DNA of 64,000 nucleotides from Serratia oryzae (GTDB lineage Bacteria; Pseudomonadota; Gammaproteobacteria; Enterobacterales; Enterobacteriaceae), in NCBI RefSeq assembly GCF_001976145.1, contig NZ_MOXD01000008.1:1-64000 (forward strand). Reading direction: 5' to 3'. Positions 1 to 9,002 of this stretch are shown here, piece after piece (within the stretch, counting starts at the first letter, position 1; each line of letters begins with the position of its first letter). A program made the position numbers and the translations under genes. Under the pieces are notes generated by a model. It had not been told where the DNA came from. It searched no databases and saw nothing but the letters and a program-made list of their open reading frames with translations.

Positions 1-111
1 GGTGGCCGGGTTCAGGTCATGCAGTCGGCAATAATGCTTTTTAGACAATCCACTCTGTTGCCAGGCGTCGAGATGTTGTTGCCGTTCACTGTGAGAATAC
101 TGTTTTGTCAT
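1..111 (-). CDS. IS66-type accessory protein TnpA, N-terminal part
   Basis: Reading leftwards from an ATG at 109-111 gives 37 uninterrupted codons that run off the window edge. The residues include S-H-S-E-R-Q-Q-H-L-D-A-W-Q-Q-S-G-L-S followed by KKHYC. This W-x-x-SGLS-(K/Q)-x-x-Y/F-C layout is typical of the small helix-turn-helix accessory protein (TnpA) of IS66-family insertion sequences. Only the start is visible, so it cannot be told whether the element is intact. It lies at the outer side of the accessory region, where IS debris is common. The family assignment comes from pattern memory of a short segment and is moderate. Confidence 0.6.
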   Translation of the reverse strand, partial: MTKQYSHSERQQHLDAWQQSGLSKKHYCRLHDLNPAT

Positions 112-401
112 ATTTTGCCTCAGGTTCATTGTATTGAATGAAGGCAGCATGTGGCAGCAGAGTTTTGTTAACAATATGAGTTCGCCGGACGCTTACCATG
201 ATTTTGCCTGTTTATTGTGACTATTTTTCTTCCCGCCGTGCCAGCGCTGGCGCGGCGTTGGTGCCTTCATGCACCTGCATTAAAAGCGGCCTATGAAGCG
301 GGCAGGCGTGGCGGGGATAGCATTACGCGTCAGCCTGTTTCAAGCAATTAATCTACATATCGCCATGCGTTGGATATAAAAGACCTTTCAATTGAGATTG
401 A
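112..401. other. Gene-free stretch between IS66 fragment and defence module
   Basis: No open frame with a plausible start and codon usage is seen on either strand. The right part (about 220-350) is more GC-rich than the following genes and may be the remains of other DNA, but nothing in it is recognisable. Confidence 0.4.
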
Positions 402-2069
402 TCATATAAAAAGAAATTGATCTTCAAGGTCTTTTGCTTCTTCATACTCAGAAGCTGAAAGTATTTTCCTTTCGTCCAGACGAATGATTTTTGCATCTTT
501 TGAAAGAGTCGCCAACGCACTATGTTGCATTGCACAAATAATGTATTGCTTGTTCTCAGTAACCCCTCTAGCAATCGCCTCAACTATTTTATTATAGTTC
601 TCAGTAGATTGTTCCTGTTGATTAGGGGTGTCAATAACAAGAGGCGGAACCATTTCATGACAATGCTCTGAAATATGCTCATATAAAGCCAAGTAATATC
701 CTAAAACTGCTCTTGCATCTTCAGCAGCACCTCCAACCTCATATATTTTGTTATAATCGAGTGGACTCTTTATAAGAGATGCGTCAATATTAACCTTTAA
801 TTTTGTTATGTACTTAAAGAATGTGTTCGCAAAATTTTCTTTTATGGCACTTCTTTTTTCCTTTGTGATTAAATCTTTTTGAGTCTTTTTTAATCCCTTC
901 TCTTTTACCTTTTTGGTTTCAAGAACAGCCGCTTTTTTTTCAACAATAACTTCAACTTGCTTATCTACATTATTAGTTGTAAACTCTAAAAACTCTTTCG
1001 AATTACTTGATTCGAATGCTAGTTGCACATTTAATAGTTTTTCTTTTAGCTCTAAAAGCATCCTATTTAAATCAGTCAAATTATCTTGAAGGTGTAACTT
1101 TTCATTCAGTAGTAAAGATAATTGTCTTTCAGCTTTTTCTTTGTCAATAAGAATGCTACTTCTGTGAGCTATAGAGTTCTCGTGAATTGTTCCACACGTA
1201 GGGCACTCAATACTTCCTTCATTCATATTCTCCACAGAAAAGATGTAATCTTTATCCAACTCTCTGATTATGGACTCAGCAAGTTTTAATTGCGAATCAA
1301 GGCCAATTATATCAACTTTTAATTTGGATGATTCTTCTAAGTTATATTTAATCAACTCTTCATACTTTAACATCTCACTAGCTAAGCTTTCATAATCAGC
1401 AGTATAATCCTGCTGAATGATATTGTTTTTTAAAATCGCAACAGCACTTGACAATTCATTAATATTATTTTCAACCTCATCCACTTGCGCTTTAACTTCA
1501 TAGATATCCTCTTCAATGACGAAATGCTCCTTCGAAATAAGGCCACTATGATACGATATTACAGGCTGTGCCCATTTACTATACTGCTGCAGATTTGAAA
1601 ATGAATCCCAGGGTTTTACCCATGTTCTTTTCTGGTCAATATAGAAAGGCAAAAAATAATATGCGGGAGGAGGAATTTCCAAATCAAAACTATTTTTTTT
1701 AGGCAGTAATACATCAAAATTTACTAACTCTGCGAATATCGCCGCAAAATAACCTGTAATTTTATCATAAACTTTCAATGGTTGGCCGTATTTTCGAAGG
1801 CTTATTTCATTTTTATAACGGTGAATAGAATATGGCTCACCATCAATACTAAAGCTAATAATGGATGAGCAATCCAATTCTTTCCAACCACTGGAAAAAA
1901 AAGGCTCACAACCAAATGACCAAAAAATCATTTTAGCTAACGTCGATTTACCAACGCTATTACCGTCATCAGCTGTTATTAGAGTCAGATTCCTTCCGAA
2001 CTCGAATTGCCTCGCGGATTTTGTTGAATGAGATATTATTGTTATTTTCTCTAAAATTAATTTTCTCAT
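402..2069 (-). CDS. Rad50/SMC-like ATPase of a Lamassu-like defence module
   Basis: A 555-residue ATPase. Seen directly: a Walker A motif GNSVGKST at residues 36-43, a long charged helical middle part, a CPTC zinc-hook motif at residues 289-292 near the centre of the coiled coil, and a Walker B-like VIDTPNQ with D480 near the C terminus. This is the layout of Rad50/SMC-type ATPases with a short coiled coil and zinc hook, as in LmuB of Lamassu and ABC-three-component systems. It lies 48 bases downstream of the DUF4297 nuclease gene on the same strand, so the two probably form one transcript (nuclease first). A good Shine-Dalgarno (AAGGAAG) precedes the ATG. Base composition is much more AT-rich than the host core, fitting transfer. 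Proposed role (inference): sensing of aberrant DNA and control of the partner nuclease. Confidence 0.75.
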   Translation of the reverse strand: MRKLILEKITIISHSTKSARQFEFGRNLTLITADDGNSVGKSTLAKMIFWSFGCEPFFSSGWKELDCSSIISFSIDGEPYSIHRYKNEISLRKYGQPLKVYDKITGYFAAIFAELVNFDVLLPKKNSFDLEIPPPAYYFLPFYIDQKRTWVKPWDSFSNLQQYSKWAQPVISYHSGLISKEHFVIEEDIYEVKAQVDEVENNINELSSAVAILKNNIIQQDYTADYESLASEMLKYEELIKYNLEESSKLKVDIIGLDSQLKLAESIIRELDKDYIFSVENMNEGSIECPTCGTIHENSIAHRSSILIDKEKAERQLSLLLNEKLHLQDNLTDLNRMLLELKEKLLNVQLAFESSNSKEFLEFTTNNVDKQVEVIVEKKAAVLETKKVKEKGLKKTQKDLITKEKRSAIKENFANTFFKYITKLKVNIDASLIKSPLDYNKIYEVGGAAEDARAVLGYYLALYEHISEHCHEMVPPLVIDTPNQQEQSTENYNKIVEAIARGVTENKQYIICAMQHSALATLSKDAKIIRLDERKILSASEYEEAKDLEDQFLFI

Positions 2070-2117
2070 ATAATTTCTTCCTTAAATTCCTAATCAATAA
2101 TTTATAGTTTTTTTCCA

Positions 2118-3215
2118 TTACATTTCACTCGATATAACTTCATATATAATTGCAGCTATCAAAGATCTTTCTGAGTCAAATAAAGATATTGTTTTCTTTG
2201 GTATTTCAACATAGAGTCTTTGGAGGGAGTCGTATGTTATATTATCACTTAACTTGCTTCGATTGTTAACAATAACTTCTTGGATGCTCTTTTGAACTTC
2301 TAACATTGCTAATGAGGGGGATAAAACTCGCAAAGAATATATATTAACCTCTTTTAATAACTTACCCTTTTCTAAACCACTAATAGCCAAGTCATTAATA
2401 ATATATTTGGCAGCCTCAAGATCGACTCCAGAATTTTCTCCAGATATACCCTTTGTCACTACTTTATGTACGTCATCAAAAGTTAATGCTTTTTTAACAA
2501 GCACTTCATCCCATTTATCATAATCAAAAGTATCTTTACCTCGAATTCTAAGCGCATCCATTAAAACCCTATAAATATCTTTTGGTTTCAGTAAATGTTT
2601 AGGGAATACAACTTCAACACTATCAGTAATTCTTGTTATTGTGTGTTCATAATAACTTTGAAGTGGTATATCAGAATAAATAAACCTAATTATTTCTTTT
2701 GGGAAAGAATCGAACTCATCAATTTCTTTATTTAGATTATTTGTAATCGAAGATAAATCAGCTGAGTTCAATTCAGACAAGCCCATAGCTCTCAATTTCA
2801 ATCCATCTTTAGGAGAAAAATTGAAACCTATTGTGCTTACAAAATTTAATTCAGTAACTTTCCCCAAATAACCTTTTTTATGGACGGAAGAGCATAATTT
2901 TCCTAAAAGAGAAGGTTTTTCACCGTTTTTCCCTTTATCTCGTTTAGTAAGATTATTAATCGTATAACTACCTGAAGAGTTGGCTTTAACTTGATTAAAA
3001 GTGAACTTAACTTTTTCTTTATCGAGAGAATCTGCAATAATTATATCTTCATGATATTCCATGAATACAGCGAAATCTTTAGCATTTCTGTACGCTGAAA
3101 AGGCCTGACATAAAGCCCAATGATATTGATATTCAAAACGGTCATAGGAGTCAGAACCAGCGGACTCTCGCTGAGGTGATGCAAGTGGGTTATCCATTTC
3201 TATTTCGCTATCCAT
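2118..3215 (-). CDS. DUF4297 (Cap4-type) nuclease-domain protein, Lamassu-like effector
   Basis: A protein of 365 residues whose N-terminal part matches the DUF4297/Cap4 dsDNA endonuclease family. Residues 18-40 (ESAGS followed by an aromatic-rich helix), then E57-D58 and Q76-V-K78, give the E-D...QxK core of a PD-(D/E)xK nuclease. The C-terminal two thirds has no motif I can name and may couple to the ATPase. I chose ATG 3215 over GTG 3218 because GAGGA lies six bases upstream of it. DUF4297 proteins act as DNA-degrading effectors in CBASS (Cap4) and in Lamassu (LmuA). With the zinc-hook ATPase immediately downstream and no cyclase or SAVED domain, Lamassu is the better match. The gene is AT-rich and lies next to a P4-type integrase. 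Confidence 0.75.
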   Translation of the reverse strand: MDSEIEMDNPLASPQRESAGSDSYDRFEYQYHWALCQAFSAYRNAKDFAVFMEYHEDIIIADSLDKEKVKFTFNQVKANSSGSYTINNLTKRDKGKNGEKPSLLGKLCSSVHKKGYLGKVTELNFVSTIGFNFSPKDGLKLRAMGLSELNSADLSSITNNLNKEIDEFDSFPKEIIRFIYSDIPLQSYYEHTITRITDSVEVVFPKHLLKPKDIYRVLMDALRIRGKDTFDYDKWDEVLVKKALTFDDVHKVVTKGISGENSGVDLEAAKYIINDLAISGLEKGKLLKEVNIYSLRVLSPSLAMLEVQKSIQEVIVNNRSKLSDNITYDSLQRLYVEIPKKTISLFDSERSLIAAIIYEVISSEM

Positions 3216-3370
3216 CACATTTCCTCGAACGTTTAACTCAATGTGTCATTCAAAAAGACTATCAAGAAAAACTGGATTTGGAAGAAAAAAAGATCGTTTA
3301 TCTATCCAACTCACAGCATAGCTACTAAAATTTTTATCGAAAAACCTAACTCAATGATATAAAAGGGTTA

Positions 3371-4642
3371 TTATTTATAACCTCGTGCAAACTCATATGG
3401 TGCGATCTGACATTGACGACAACCTTCAAGATAATCGGCCCACCACTGCACCATCAATCTACGTTCATCCAAATGCTCAGAGGTATGAATATATGCCGCA
3501 CGTACATTATTACGCTCTGAATGACTCAACTGCCGTTCAATAGCGTCATCACTCCATAACCCTGACTCACCTAACGCACCACGTGCCATCGTCCTAAAAC
3601 CATGCCCACAGACCTCAGTTTTCGTATCATATCCCATAGCACGCAATGCGCTGTTTACGGTGTTTTCACTCATGACCTTAGTCGCGTCGTGATCCCCTGG
3701 AAAAAGCAACTCTTTATCACCACTGATTTGTTTAAGCTGCTCTAACAAAACTATCGCCTGTCGGCTAAGAGGAACGATATGCTCCTCTTTCATCTTCATG
3801 CCACGGTACGAGTAACGCACGCCTTTAATTTCTTCTCGTTTTGCCGGTATACGCCAAAGAGATTTATCAAAGTCGAATTCATCCCAACGCGCGAAGCGTA
3901 ACTCACTAGAGCGCACAAAAGTTAATAAGGAAAGCTCGACAGCGATCCGCGTCATCATACGACCACGAAATGCAGCAAGACGGGCAAGAAACTCAGGGAA
4001 ACGACTAGAAGGTAGCGCAGGGTAGTGCCGCGCTTTGGTTGTCGATAATGCACCGGCCATGTCACTAGCTGGATTAGAGTCGATGTAATCGTTCTGCACA
4101 GCATAACGCATTATACCCGTGACGCGCTGTTGCAGGCGCTGTGCAACATCATGTTTACCGCTGGCATCAACTTTTTTAATCGGGGCTAACAGGTGGCTGG
4201 TTTTGAGCTGACGAATATCAGACGAACCGATATGAGGAAAGATATAAAGCTCAAGATAACGGAGAACGCGCGATCGATGGTCTTCACTCCACCGCTTGTT
4301 GTTAGCATGCCATTCGCGAGCGATGGTTTCGAAAGTATATGCTCCAGCATTCTCAGCCTGAGCTTCCTTCTGTTCGGCTTTTGGGTCGATACCCTGCACT
4401 AGTAGCTTTTTAGCTTCATCGCGCTTTGCTCTTGCCTCAGCAAGCGTCACGGTAGGCCAAACACCAAAAGCGAGACGATCTTCTTTTTTGTCAGAGGGGC
4501 GTCTATATTTCATGCGCCAATATTTGGAGCCTTTTGCCGAAACCTCAAGATACAAACCGCCACCATCGGCCAATTTGTAGGTTTTGTCTTTGGGCTTGGC
4601 GGTCTCGACCTGTCTGGCATTGAGCTTCATTTGGGGGCACAT
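3371..4642 (-). CDS. P4-type tyrosine integrase of the outer leuX island
   Basis: A full-length integrase of 423 residues with an N-terminal DUF4102 arm-binding domain (KLADGGGLYLEV near residue 25), a central SAM-like core-binding domain, and a C-terminal catalytic domain showing RSSELRFARW, HGFRTMARGAL, a second His in LSHSERN, and Tyr in AAYIHTSEHLDERR. It integrates DNA site-specifically into tRNA genes. It is clearly homologous to the integrase at 15026 but diverged from it, so it belongs to a separate element. It reads away from the att copy at 4804-4823. Translation could begin at 4642 or at the internal MKLNARQ start at 4630; neither has a convincing ribosome site. Confidence 0.95.
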   Translation of the reverse strand: MCPQMKLNARQVETAKPKDKTYKLADGGGLYLEVSAKGSKYWRMKYRRPSDKKEDRLAFGVWPTVTLAEARAKRDEAKKLLVQGIDPKAEQKEAQAENAGAYTFETIAREWHANNKRWSEDHRSRVLRYLELYIFPHIGSSDIRQLKTSHLLAPIKKVDASGKHDVAQRLQQRVTGIMRYAVQNDYIDSNPASDMAGALSTTKARHYPALPSSRFPEFLARLAAFRGRMMTRIAVELSLLTFVRSSELRFARWDEFDFDKSLWRIPAKREEIKGVRYSYRGMKMKEEHIVPLSRQAIVLLEQLKQISGDKELLFPGDHDATKVMSENTVNSALRAMGYDTKTEVCGHGFRTMARGALGESGLWSDDAIERQLSHSERNNVRAAYIHTSEHLDERRLMVQWWADYLEGCRQCQIAPYEFARGYK

Positions 4643-4658
4643 TTCTAATCGAAGTTGA

Positions 4659-4692
4659 ATGCCCCCGATTATGCCCCCGATTATGCCCCCAG
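4659..4692. repeat. Direct repeats in the promoter of the outer integrase
   Basis: ATGCCCCCGATT occurs at 4659-4670 and 4671-4682, followed by a partial third copy (ATGCCCCCAG, 4683-4692). An inverted relative (GGGGGCA) lies over the start codon near 4633. Likely binding sites for integrase or a repressor controlling int; this role is inferred. Confidence 0.6.
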
Positions 4693-4734
4693 TGGTAGCC
4701 GGATTGCAACGGATGTGCTCGGACTATTTAGGAC

Positions 4735-4760
4735 AAAAAAAAAGCCTTTCGGCTTTCTTT
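4735..4760 (-). terminator. Terminator just inside the outer island
   Basis: On the minus strand a stem AAAGCC/GGCTTT with a four-base loop is followed by a run of nine T. It lies immediately downstream of the tRNA 3' end copy at 4804. It could terminate leuX transcription when the outer island alone occupies the site. Confidence 0.6.
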
Positions 4761-4803
4761 TTAATAACTTATGGACTGTTACGTACGTTCTCGAACTACT
4801 TAA

Positions 4804-4823
4804 TGGTGCGAAGGCCGGACTCG
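4804..4823 (-). repeat. Attachment-site copy of the tRNA-Leu 3' end
   Basis: The stretch TGGTGCGAAGGCCGGACTCG matches the 3' end of leuX at 16498-16518 apart from one missing C. It therefore marks the far boundary of the inner island and the near boundary of the outer island. Confidence 0.85.
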
Positions 4824-4925
4824 TCATTATCATATAATGTACTAATTTTCATTAATTAATCTTAATAAAAAATAAAATCGACCACCAATTTGACCCCCAG
4901 AATACCTCGCACCATATGAATTTGA

Positions 4926-6647
4926 TTAATTTTTGCTCCAAATATTTTGAAAACTAGGAGAATCAGATTTTGGAGGATATACCGGTTTTCCTATCTGTAT
5001 TGTCATAGGGATAGGAAAATCGACGCCAACAAGAGCAATTTCTCCCTGCTTTAAACTGGGTAAAAATGCTGCCGCAGCCCTGTCAATTTCTCCACAAGCT
5101 CTTTCAACAACCTCTCTATCTCGATCATTAGTTAATCGATGAACGAGAAGCGTTCCAATTTGACTTAAAACCCCTTCAGTAATATCTCTTGGCCTCTGCG
5201 TTGTAAGACATATATTCAGGCCATATTTTCTACCTTCTTTAGCAATCATTTCGAATGCGTCTAATTTTACCGAGTGATCCTCTGAGCCAACTCTTTTACC
5301 TAAGAAATTATGGGCCTCATCAACGATAACTAATAATGGCTGCTTTCGAAATGATTCAGATCTAGCTAATATAAGCAACTTTCTTCCTATAACATTAGCT
5401 AATATCTCACGGGCATAAAATTCATAACTAACATCACTAAGGCAAAGACGTAAAACTCTTTTATCTCCATTTAAAAAATCATCAAAAACCTCACCAAGAC
5501 TACTAAGAGTTTCATCCCCATGAAATACTGACTTTAAAGAAGGTGAGTAAATTACAGCCTGAATTCTAGTCAGAAGTGATGAGCAATAGCCAAGATCATT
5601 ATTAGCCGCCCCCCACGAATCTTGATTATCCCAACAACATTCTTGAATTATTTGTGGTATTATTTTTGTCACATCAAATGGTTGAGATGGATTATCAACC
5701 AACTTGGAGTTACCACTAGTATTTAATGCCCTTCGGTAATCTGTTTTAGGTTGATTTATTTTAATTAAAACCCCATTAGTTGCTATCCTTGGATCAAGTG
5801 TAACTAGACGTAAACTTTTAATGGCTTCTTTTAATTTTGGTCCCTGAACCTTACCTGAAGGATCAAACATTGCGATAAAATCTGATTCAACAAAATCAGT
5901 TGGAGGTATCCGAAATTCGATAGAATTATCATGAGAATTTAAAGGGTTACCAATATGATAGTGGATGACATTATCTGAATCAAAAGATCTATATTCACTT
6001 GTAGCATCTATGATAACTATTTTTGAACCTTTATAATTTGAACATTCTTCTATGATCTTGGATGTTGTCCAACTTTTACCACCTCCAGTTGCCCCTAAGA
6101 TAGCACAATGCCTACCAAATAACTTCTCAGGAGTAACTCGAACAAAACTATCTATCCCGCCAGAAATCACACCTAAATTAATAGAAATGTTATTATTATC
6201 TGCTTCATTAATTCCTTTATTTATTAACTCAGGAATTAGTGAAATAAACTCTAATGGGGCAGAAAAAACTCTATCCCCGAGTCTAGGGAATGACTTTATA
6301 CCAGACTCTACTTTCAGATCTGATATATTAATAGAACCAAGTAGTTGTATGTAGCCTATTGCATCAATATTATCTTTCCCTGTTGAACGCTCAGAAACCT
6401 CATTACGATCTCTTTCAGGTAGTTTCACTTCAATCATCCGACCTAGAATGATTGACTGCTGACCTTCAATTAATAATATTTCACCAACCTCACCTTTACC
6501 ATATCTGTTTCCATGAATATAACTTCCACTTACACTTCCTGCATGAGTCAGATTTACTCTGACCGCCTGAGCTGAAACCGAAGATACAACGCCAACCTTT
6601 AGATCACTACGCAGTATTCCTGTAGAAATGAAATCTTGATTATCCAC
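4926..6647 (-). CDS. herA: HerA-type ATPase of SIR2-HerA anti-phage system
   Basis: A protein of 573 residues with an N-terminal HAS-barrel-like region (about residues 10-80), then a HerA/FtsK-like motor with Walker A GATGGGKS (K191) and Walker B LVIVDEAHNF near residue 440, followed by the CLTTQRP sensor segment and an arginine-rich LVHRLTNDRDREVVE region. HerA proteins form hexameric DNA translocases. The start is GTG, whose G is also the last base of the upstream SIR2 stop codon (TAGTG on the minus strand), a sign of translational coupling and of a protein complex. SIR2-HerA pairs are known anti-phage systems in which HerA and the NADase SIR2 assemble into one complex. The gene is AT-rich relative to the host. 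Confidence 0.92.
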   Translation of the reverse strand: MDNQDFISTGILRSDLKVGVVSSVSAQAVRVNLTHAGSVSGSYIHGNRYGKGEVGEILLIEGQQSIILGRMIEVKLPERDRNEVSERSTGKDNIDAIGYIQLLGSINISDLKVESGIKSFPRLGDRVFSAPLEFISLIPELINKGINEADNNNISINLGVISGGIDSFVRVTPEKLFGRHCAILGATGGGKSWTTSKIIEECSNYKGSKIVIIDATSEYRSFDSDNVIHYHIGNPLNSHDNSIEFRIPPTDFVESDFIAMFDPSGKVQGPKLKEAIKSLRLVTLDPRIATNGVLIKINQPKTDYRRALNTSGNSKLVDNPSQPFDVTKIIPQIIQECCWDNQDSWGAANNDLGYCSSLLTRIQAVIYSPSLKSVFHGDETLSSLGEVFDDFLNGDKRVLRLCLSDVSYEFYAREILANVIGRKLLILARSESFRKQPLLVIVDEAHNFLGKRVGSEDHSVKLDAFEMIAKEGRKYGLNICLTTQRPRDITEGVLSQIGTLLVHRLTNDRDREVVERACGEIDRAAAAFLPSLKQGEIALVGVDFPIPMTIQIGKPVYPPKSDSPSFQNIWSKN

Positions 6648-7951
6648 TATCGTTCTCCCCCTGCTTGCTTTATTGCTTTTGCTAACTGGTCAGCGGGAGT
6701 CAATGCTTTTAAGTTAGGTATCAAGCGAACAAAATCCTTAAATGAGGAATTTACGAAAAATATATCATACCCATTCAATGCTAATTCTGAAAAGAGTTTC
6801 CAATATTTACTTGAGCCATTCTCCCCGTCATTCTCAATATGTGTGGCGCACTTAAAATCAGCAACAATTAATCTTAGGCTAGGATTTGATTTTATAGCTG
6901 AGTAAATAGGTTCTGAAAGATGATCATCATTAAACCCAAAACCAGAAATCACTAAGCAACTATTTTTTCCCCTTAATGAATCAAGAAATCTTGACAACAA
7001 CTCAAGATGAGGCTGTATAAACGCTTGCTGATACTTTCCTTTTGCAGGATAAATTAAACATACAGAACTTGCTGATGGTTCATTATTCTCATATATTCCA
7101 CCATCATTTCTCGACCAACTAACTGAACCATGTAGTTTATATAACTGAAAAACACCCTCTATAAATTCGTGCTCATTCTCATCCCTCTTTATAACATCAT
7201 AATTAAAATATTTACCATCGAATTTTCTTTTCCCTGTATATGAAAACCCATCAATCACCATCATACCAAGATCAGATGCAGATGTTTCAAAAGTCATATC
7301 ATAATTTGTAGTAAAGACTTTTAATCGAGGGTCTCTTACTCGACGCCTCGCCATTTTCTGCAATAACATCATATATGATGATAAGTTACTTTTTCCTGAA
7401 GTTATGAATTTTTGACATTGATCTAATATTATAGATTTAACTTCATTTAAAAAATCAGACACGGCTTTATCGTTATGAAACGATAAATAAGCATCACATT
7501 GTGATAAGAAATGTTCGATATTAGGATATTCTTTTTCAGAATATTTTACTTTATCACATACTTTAAAAGCCGTTTCTTTCAGGCAGCCATAATCAACATC
7601 ATCTTTTTTTGCTGATGGGTTCTTCCACATAGCTTGAACCCACAGATCCCACATGCTTGGACCACCTACCTCCCCTAAAGAAGTCCCACTACCGGCAAAG
7701 AATGATAAATTTGGTAACTGGAGAGAGCGAAGTAGAATATCATTAAAATAATTTCGGTTATCTTTAATAATGTCCTTATCTGAATCCGTTAGTGGCGCTG
7801 GCGGTATAAATTCATCATTATCACCAATCAAGTCTAAGCCAATATCAACTTTCTGATCTCGCCAAAAAATGAATGAGCTATCATCTAACGGCAGCCATTT
7901 TTTGCTTCCTGGCTTCATGAAAGAGATATATCCATCAGGATTGGTTTCCAT
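6647..7951 (-). CDS. SIR2-domain NADase of SIR2-HerA anti-phage system
   Basis: A protein of 434 residues with SIR2 fold hallmarks: the nucleotide-binding FFAGSGTS segment (about residues 104-111), TTNYD with N216 and D218, KLHGS with the candidate catalytic H274, and the late ISGFGFND segment. An N-terminal extension of about 95 residues precedes the SIR2 fold. Defence SIR2 proteins cleave NAD+ upon phage infection and cause abortive infection. The gene is upstream of, and overlaps by one base, the HerA gene. The two-gene layout with SIR2 first is the usual order. The 160-bp AT-rich region upstream (7952-8113) should hold the promoter. Confidence 0.9.
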   Translation of the reverse strand: METNPDGYISFMKPGSKKWLPLDDSSFIFWRDQKVDIGLDLIGDNDEFIPPAPLTDSDKDIIKDNRNYFNDILLRSLQLPNLSFFAGSGTSLGEVGGPSMWDLWVQAMWKNPSAKKDDVDYGCLKETAFKVCDKVKYSEKEYPNIEHFLSQCDAYLSFHNDKAVSDFLNEVKSIILDQCQKFITSGKSNLSSYMMLLQKMARRRVRDPRLKVFTTNYDMTFETSASDLGMMVIDGFSYTGKRKFDGKYFNYDVIKRDENEHEFIEGVFQLYKLHGSVSWSRNDGGIYENNEPSASSVCLIYPAKGKYQQAFIQPHLELLSRFLDSLRGKNSCLVISGFGFNDDHLSEPIYSAIKSNPSLRLIVADFKCATHIENDGENGSSKYWKLFSELALNGYDIFFVNSSFKDFVRLIPNLKALTPADQLAKAIKQAGGER

Positions 7952-8113
7952 CTACTACCCCTTGAATGTATGTGATTTTTTCAGAGTTATTTCACAAAAT
8001 TAATTGAAAGAAATCAAAAAACACTTCCAATTAATATACTCAAATATGAATCTATATTTTCATTAAAAATCAATTTAATTACCACATTATATATAACCAT
8101 TTTTTAATACAGA

Positions 8114-8437
8114 TTATACCAACACCTTCAACCCATGTTTCTGCACCACACTAAGCAATTTCAGCGATAACCCACTAGGGCGCTTGACGCCGCTTTCCCA
8201 TTTCTGCACCGTCGATACACTGGTATTCAGGTAGCTGGCAAAAACGGGTTGGCTGACGTTCAGCTTCTCACGCAGTGCCTTTATCTCAAGGGGTTGAAGA
8301 TCCTCCACACTATTGAGGCATGTTTTATCAAAGTTGCGCATGGTTTCCTGTGGAATAGCATCAACGCTGAATAACCCAGAAGCCGCGCTGTGGATTGCTT
8401 CAAATGCAGGACTTTTGAATTTAGTTTTTGCGGTCAT
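8114..8437 (-). CDS. HigA/NadS-like antitoxin, XRE-type helix-turn-helix
   Basis: A protein of 107 residues with a C-terminal HTH: ALREKLNVSQPVFASYLNTSVSTVQKWESG (in short, LNVSQ..VFA..LNTSVSTVQ.WE), the pattern of NadS/HigA-type antitoxins encoded after a RelE-like toxin. Its ATG lies 17 bases inside the toxin gene, giving an overlapping toxin-first operon. It should neutralise the toxin and repress the operon. It may help keep the island in the chromosome. Confidence 0.88.
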   Translation of the reverse strand: MTAKTKFKSPAFEAIHSAASGLFSVDAIPQETMRNFDKTCLNSVEDLQPLEIKALREKLNVSQPVFASYLNTSVSTVQKWESGVKRPSGLSLKLLSVVQKHGLKVLV

Positions 8438-8780
8438 GGCAAATCTCCACCAGTTCTTTATTCTTGATCAATACCGTAATCTTTTCGTCAGCAAGACACG
8501 CATAATGCTTTGCCAACTCTCGGAATCCAGACAGTTCGCTATCATCGATGTTTGCCATGTCCTGTTTGGCATAAAGAAAGGTATAAAACCAATGATCTCC
8601 ACCTTTAGCAAGGATGATGGCGCGATCGCGATTCTGGTTCAGGCGTTTTTTGTAAACTCCACCACCGAGATCGTCGGCTTTCCCTTCCATTACCGCATCA
8701 ATAGCCCGGCACAAATCACTATCTTTAATAGCATGGGATTTAGCAGCTTTGGTGAACCATTTGGTTTTAAATACACGCAT
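8421..8780 (-). CDS. RelE/HigB-like toxin of a type II toxin-antitoxin pair
   Basis: A protein of 119 residues beginning MRVFKTKWFTKAAK, with GGGVYKKRLNQNRDR and WFYTFLYAKQDMANI segments typical of the RelE/HigB-like (DUF1044) toxin group found beside NadS-type antitoxins. These toxins are usually ribosome-dependent mRNA nucleases. The toxin gene precedes and overlaps the antitoxin gene, as in higBA. Its codon use is closer to the host than that of the SIR2-HerA genes beside it, so the TA pair may have a separate origin. Activity cannot be judged from sequence alone. Confidence 0.88.
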   Translation of the reverse strand: MRVFKTKWFTKAAKSHAIKDSDLCRAIDAVMEGKADDLGGGVYKKRLNQNRDRAIILAKGGDHWFYTFLYAKQDMANIDDSELSGFRELAKHYACLADEKITVLIKNKELVEICHDRKN

Positions 8781-9002
8781 TAGGCTAACATCCTGTCACC
8801 TTAACTATAGCACTTGGTGCTAGATTACTCTCTTTAATCACAGAATAAAAGCACTTGAAGTCAGTAAAGCTTTGTCGTAATTTTATCCACGTTACTTCGC
8901 TGTCGATGACAGCAGCCAATGTTTCCAGTATCAGGATGATACGAGTGATCTGCGAGAAACGCCTTCGGGTGGTCACAAACCCAAAGTCATAAGGAATGGA
9001 GT

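Noticed and set aside
402-3215. CBASS system based on the Cap4-like nuclease
   Set aside because: No CD-NTase gene and no SAVED domain are visible. The partner is a zinc-hook ATPase, which fits Lamassu better.
8785-8976. 63-codon minus-strand frame upstream of the toxin gene
   Set aside because: No ribosome site, no homology I can recognise, and it lies in the toxin promoter region.
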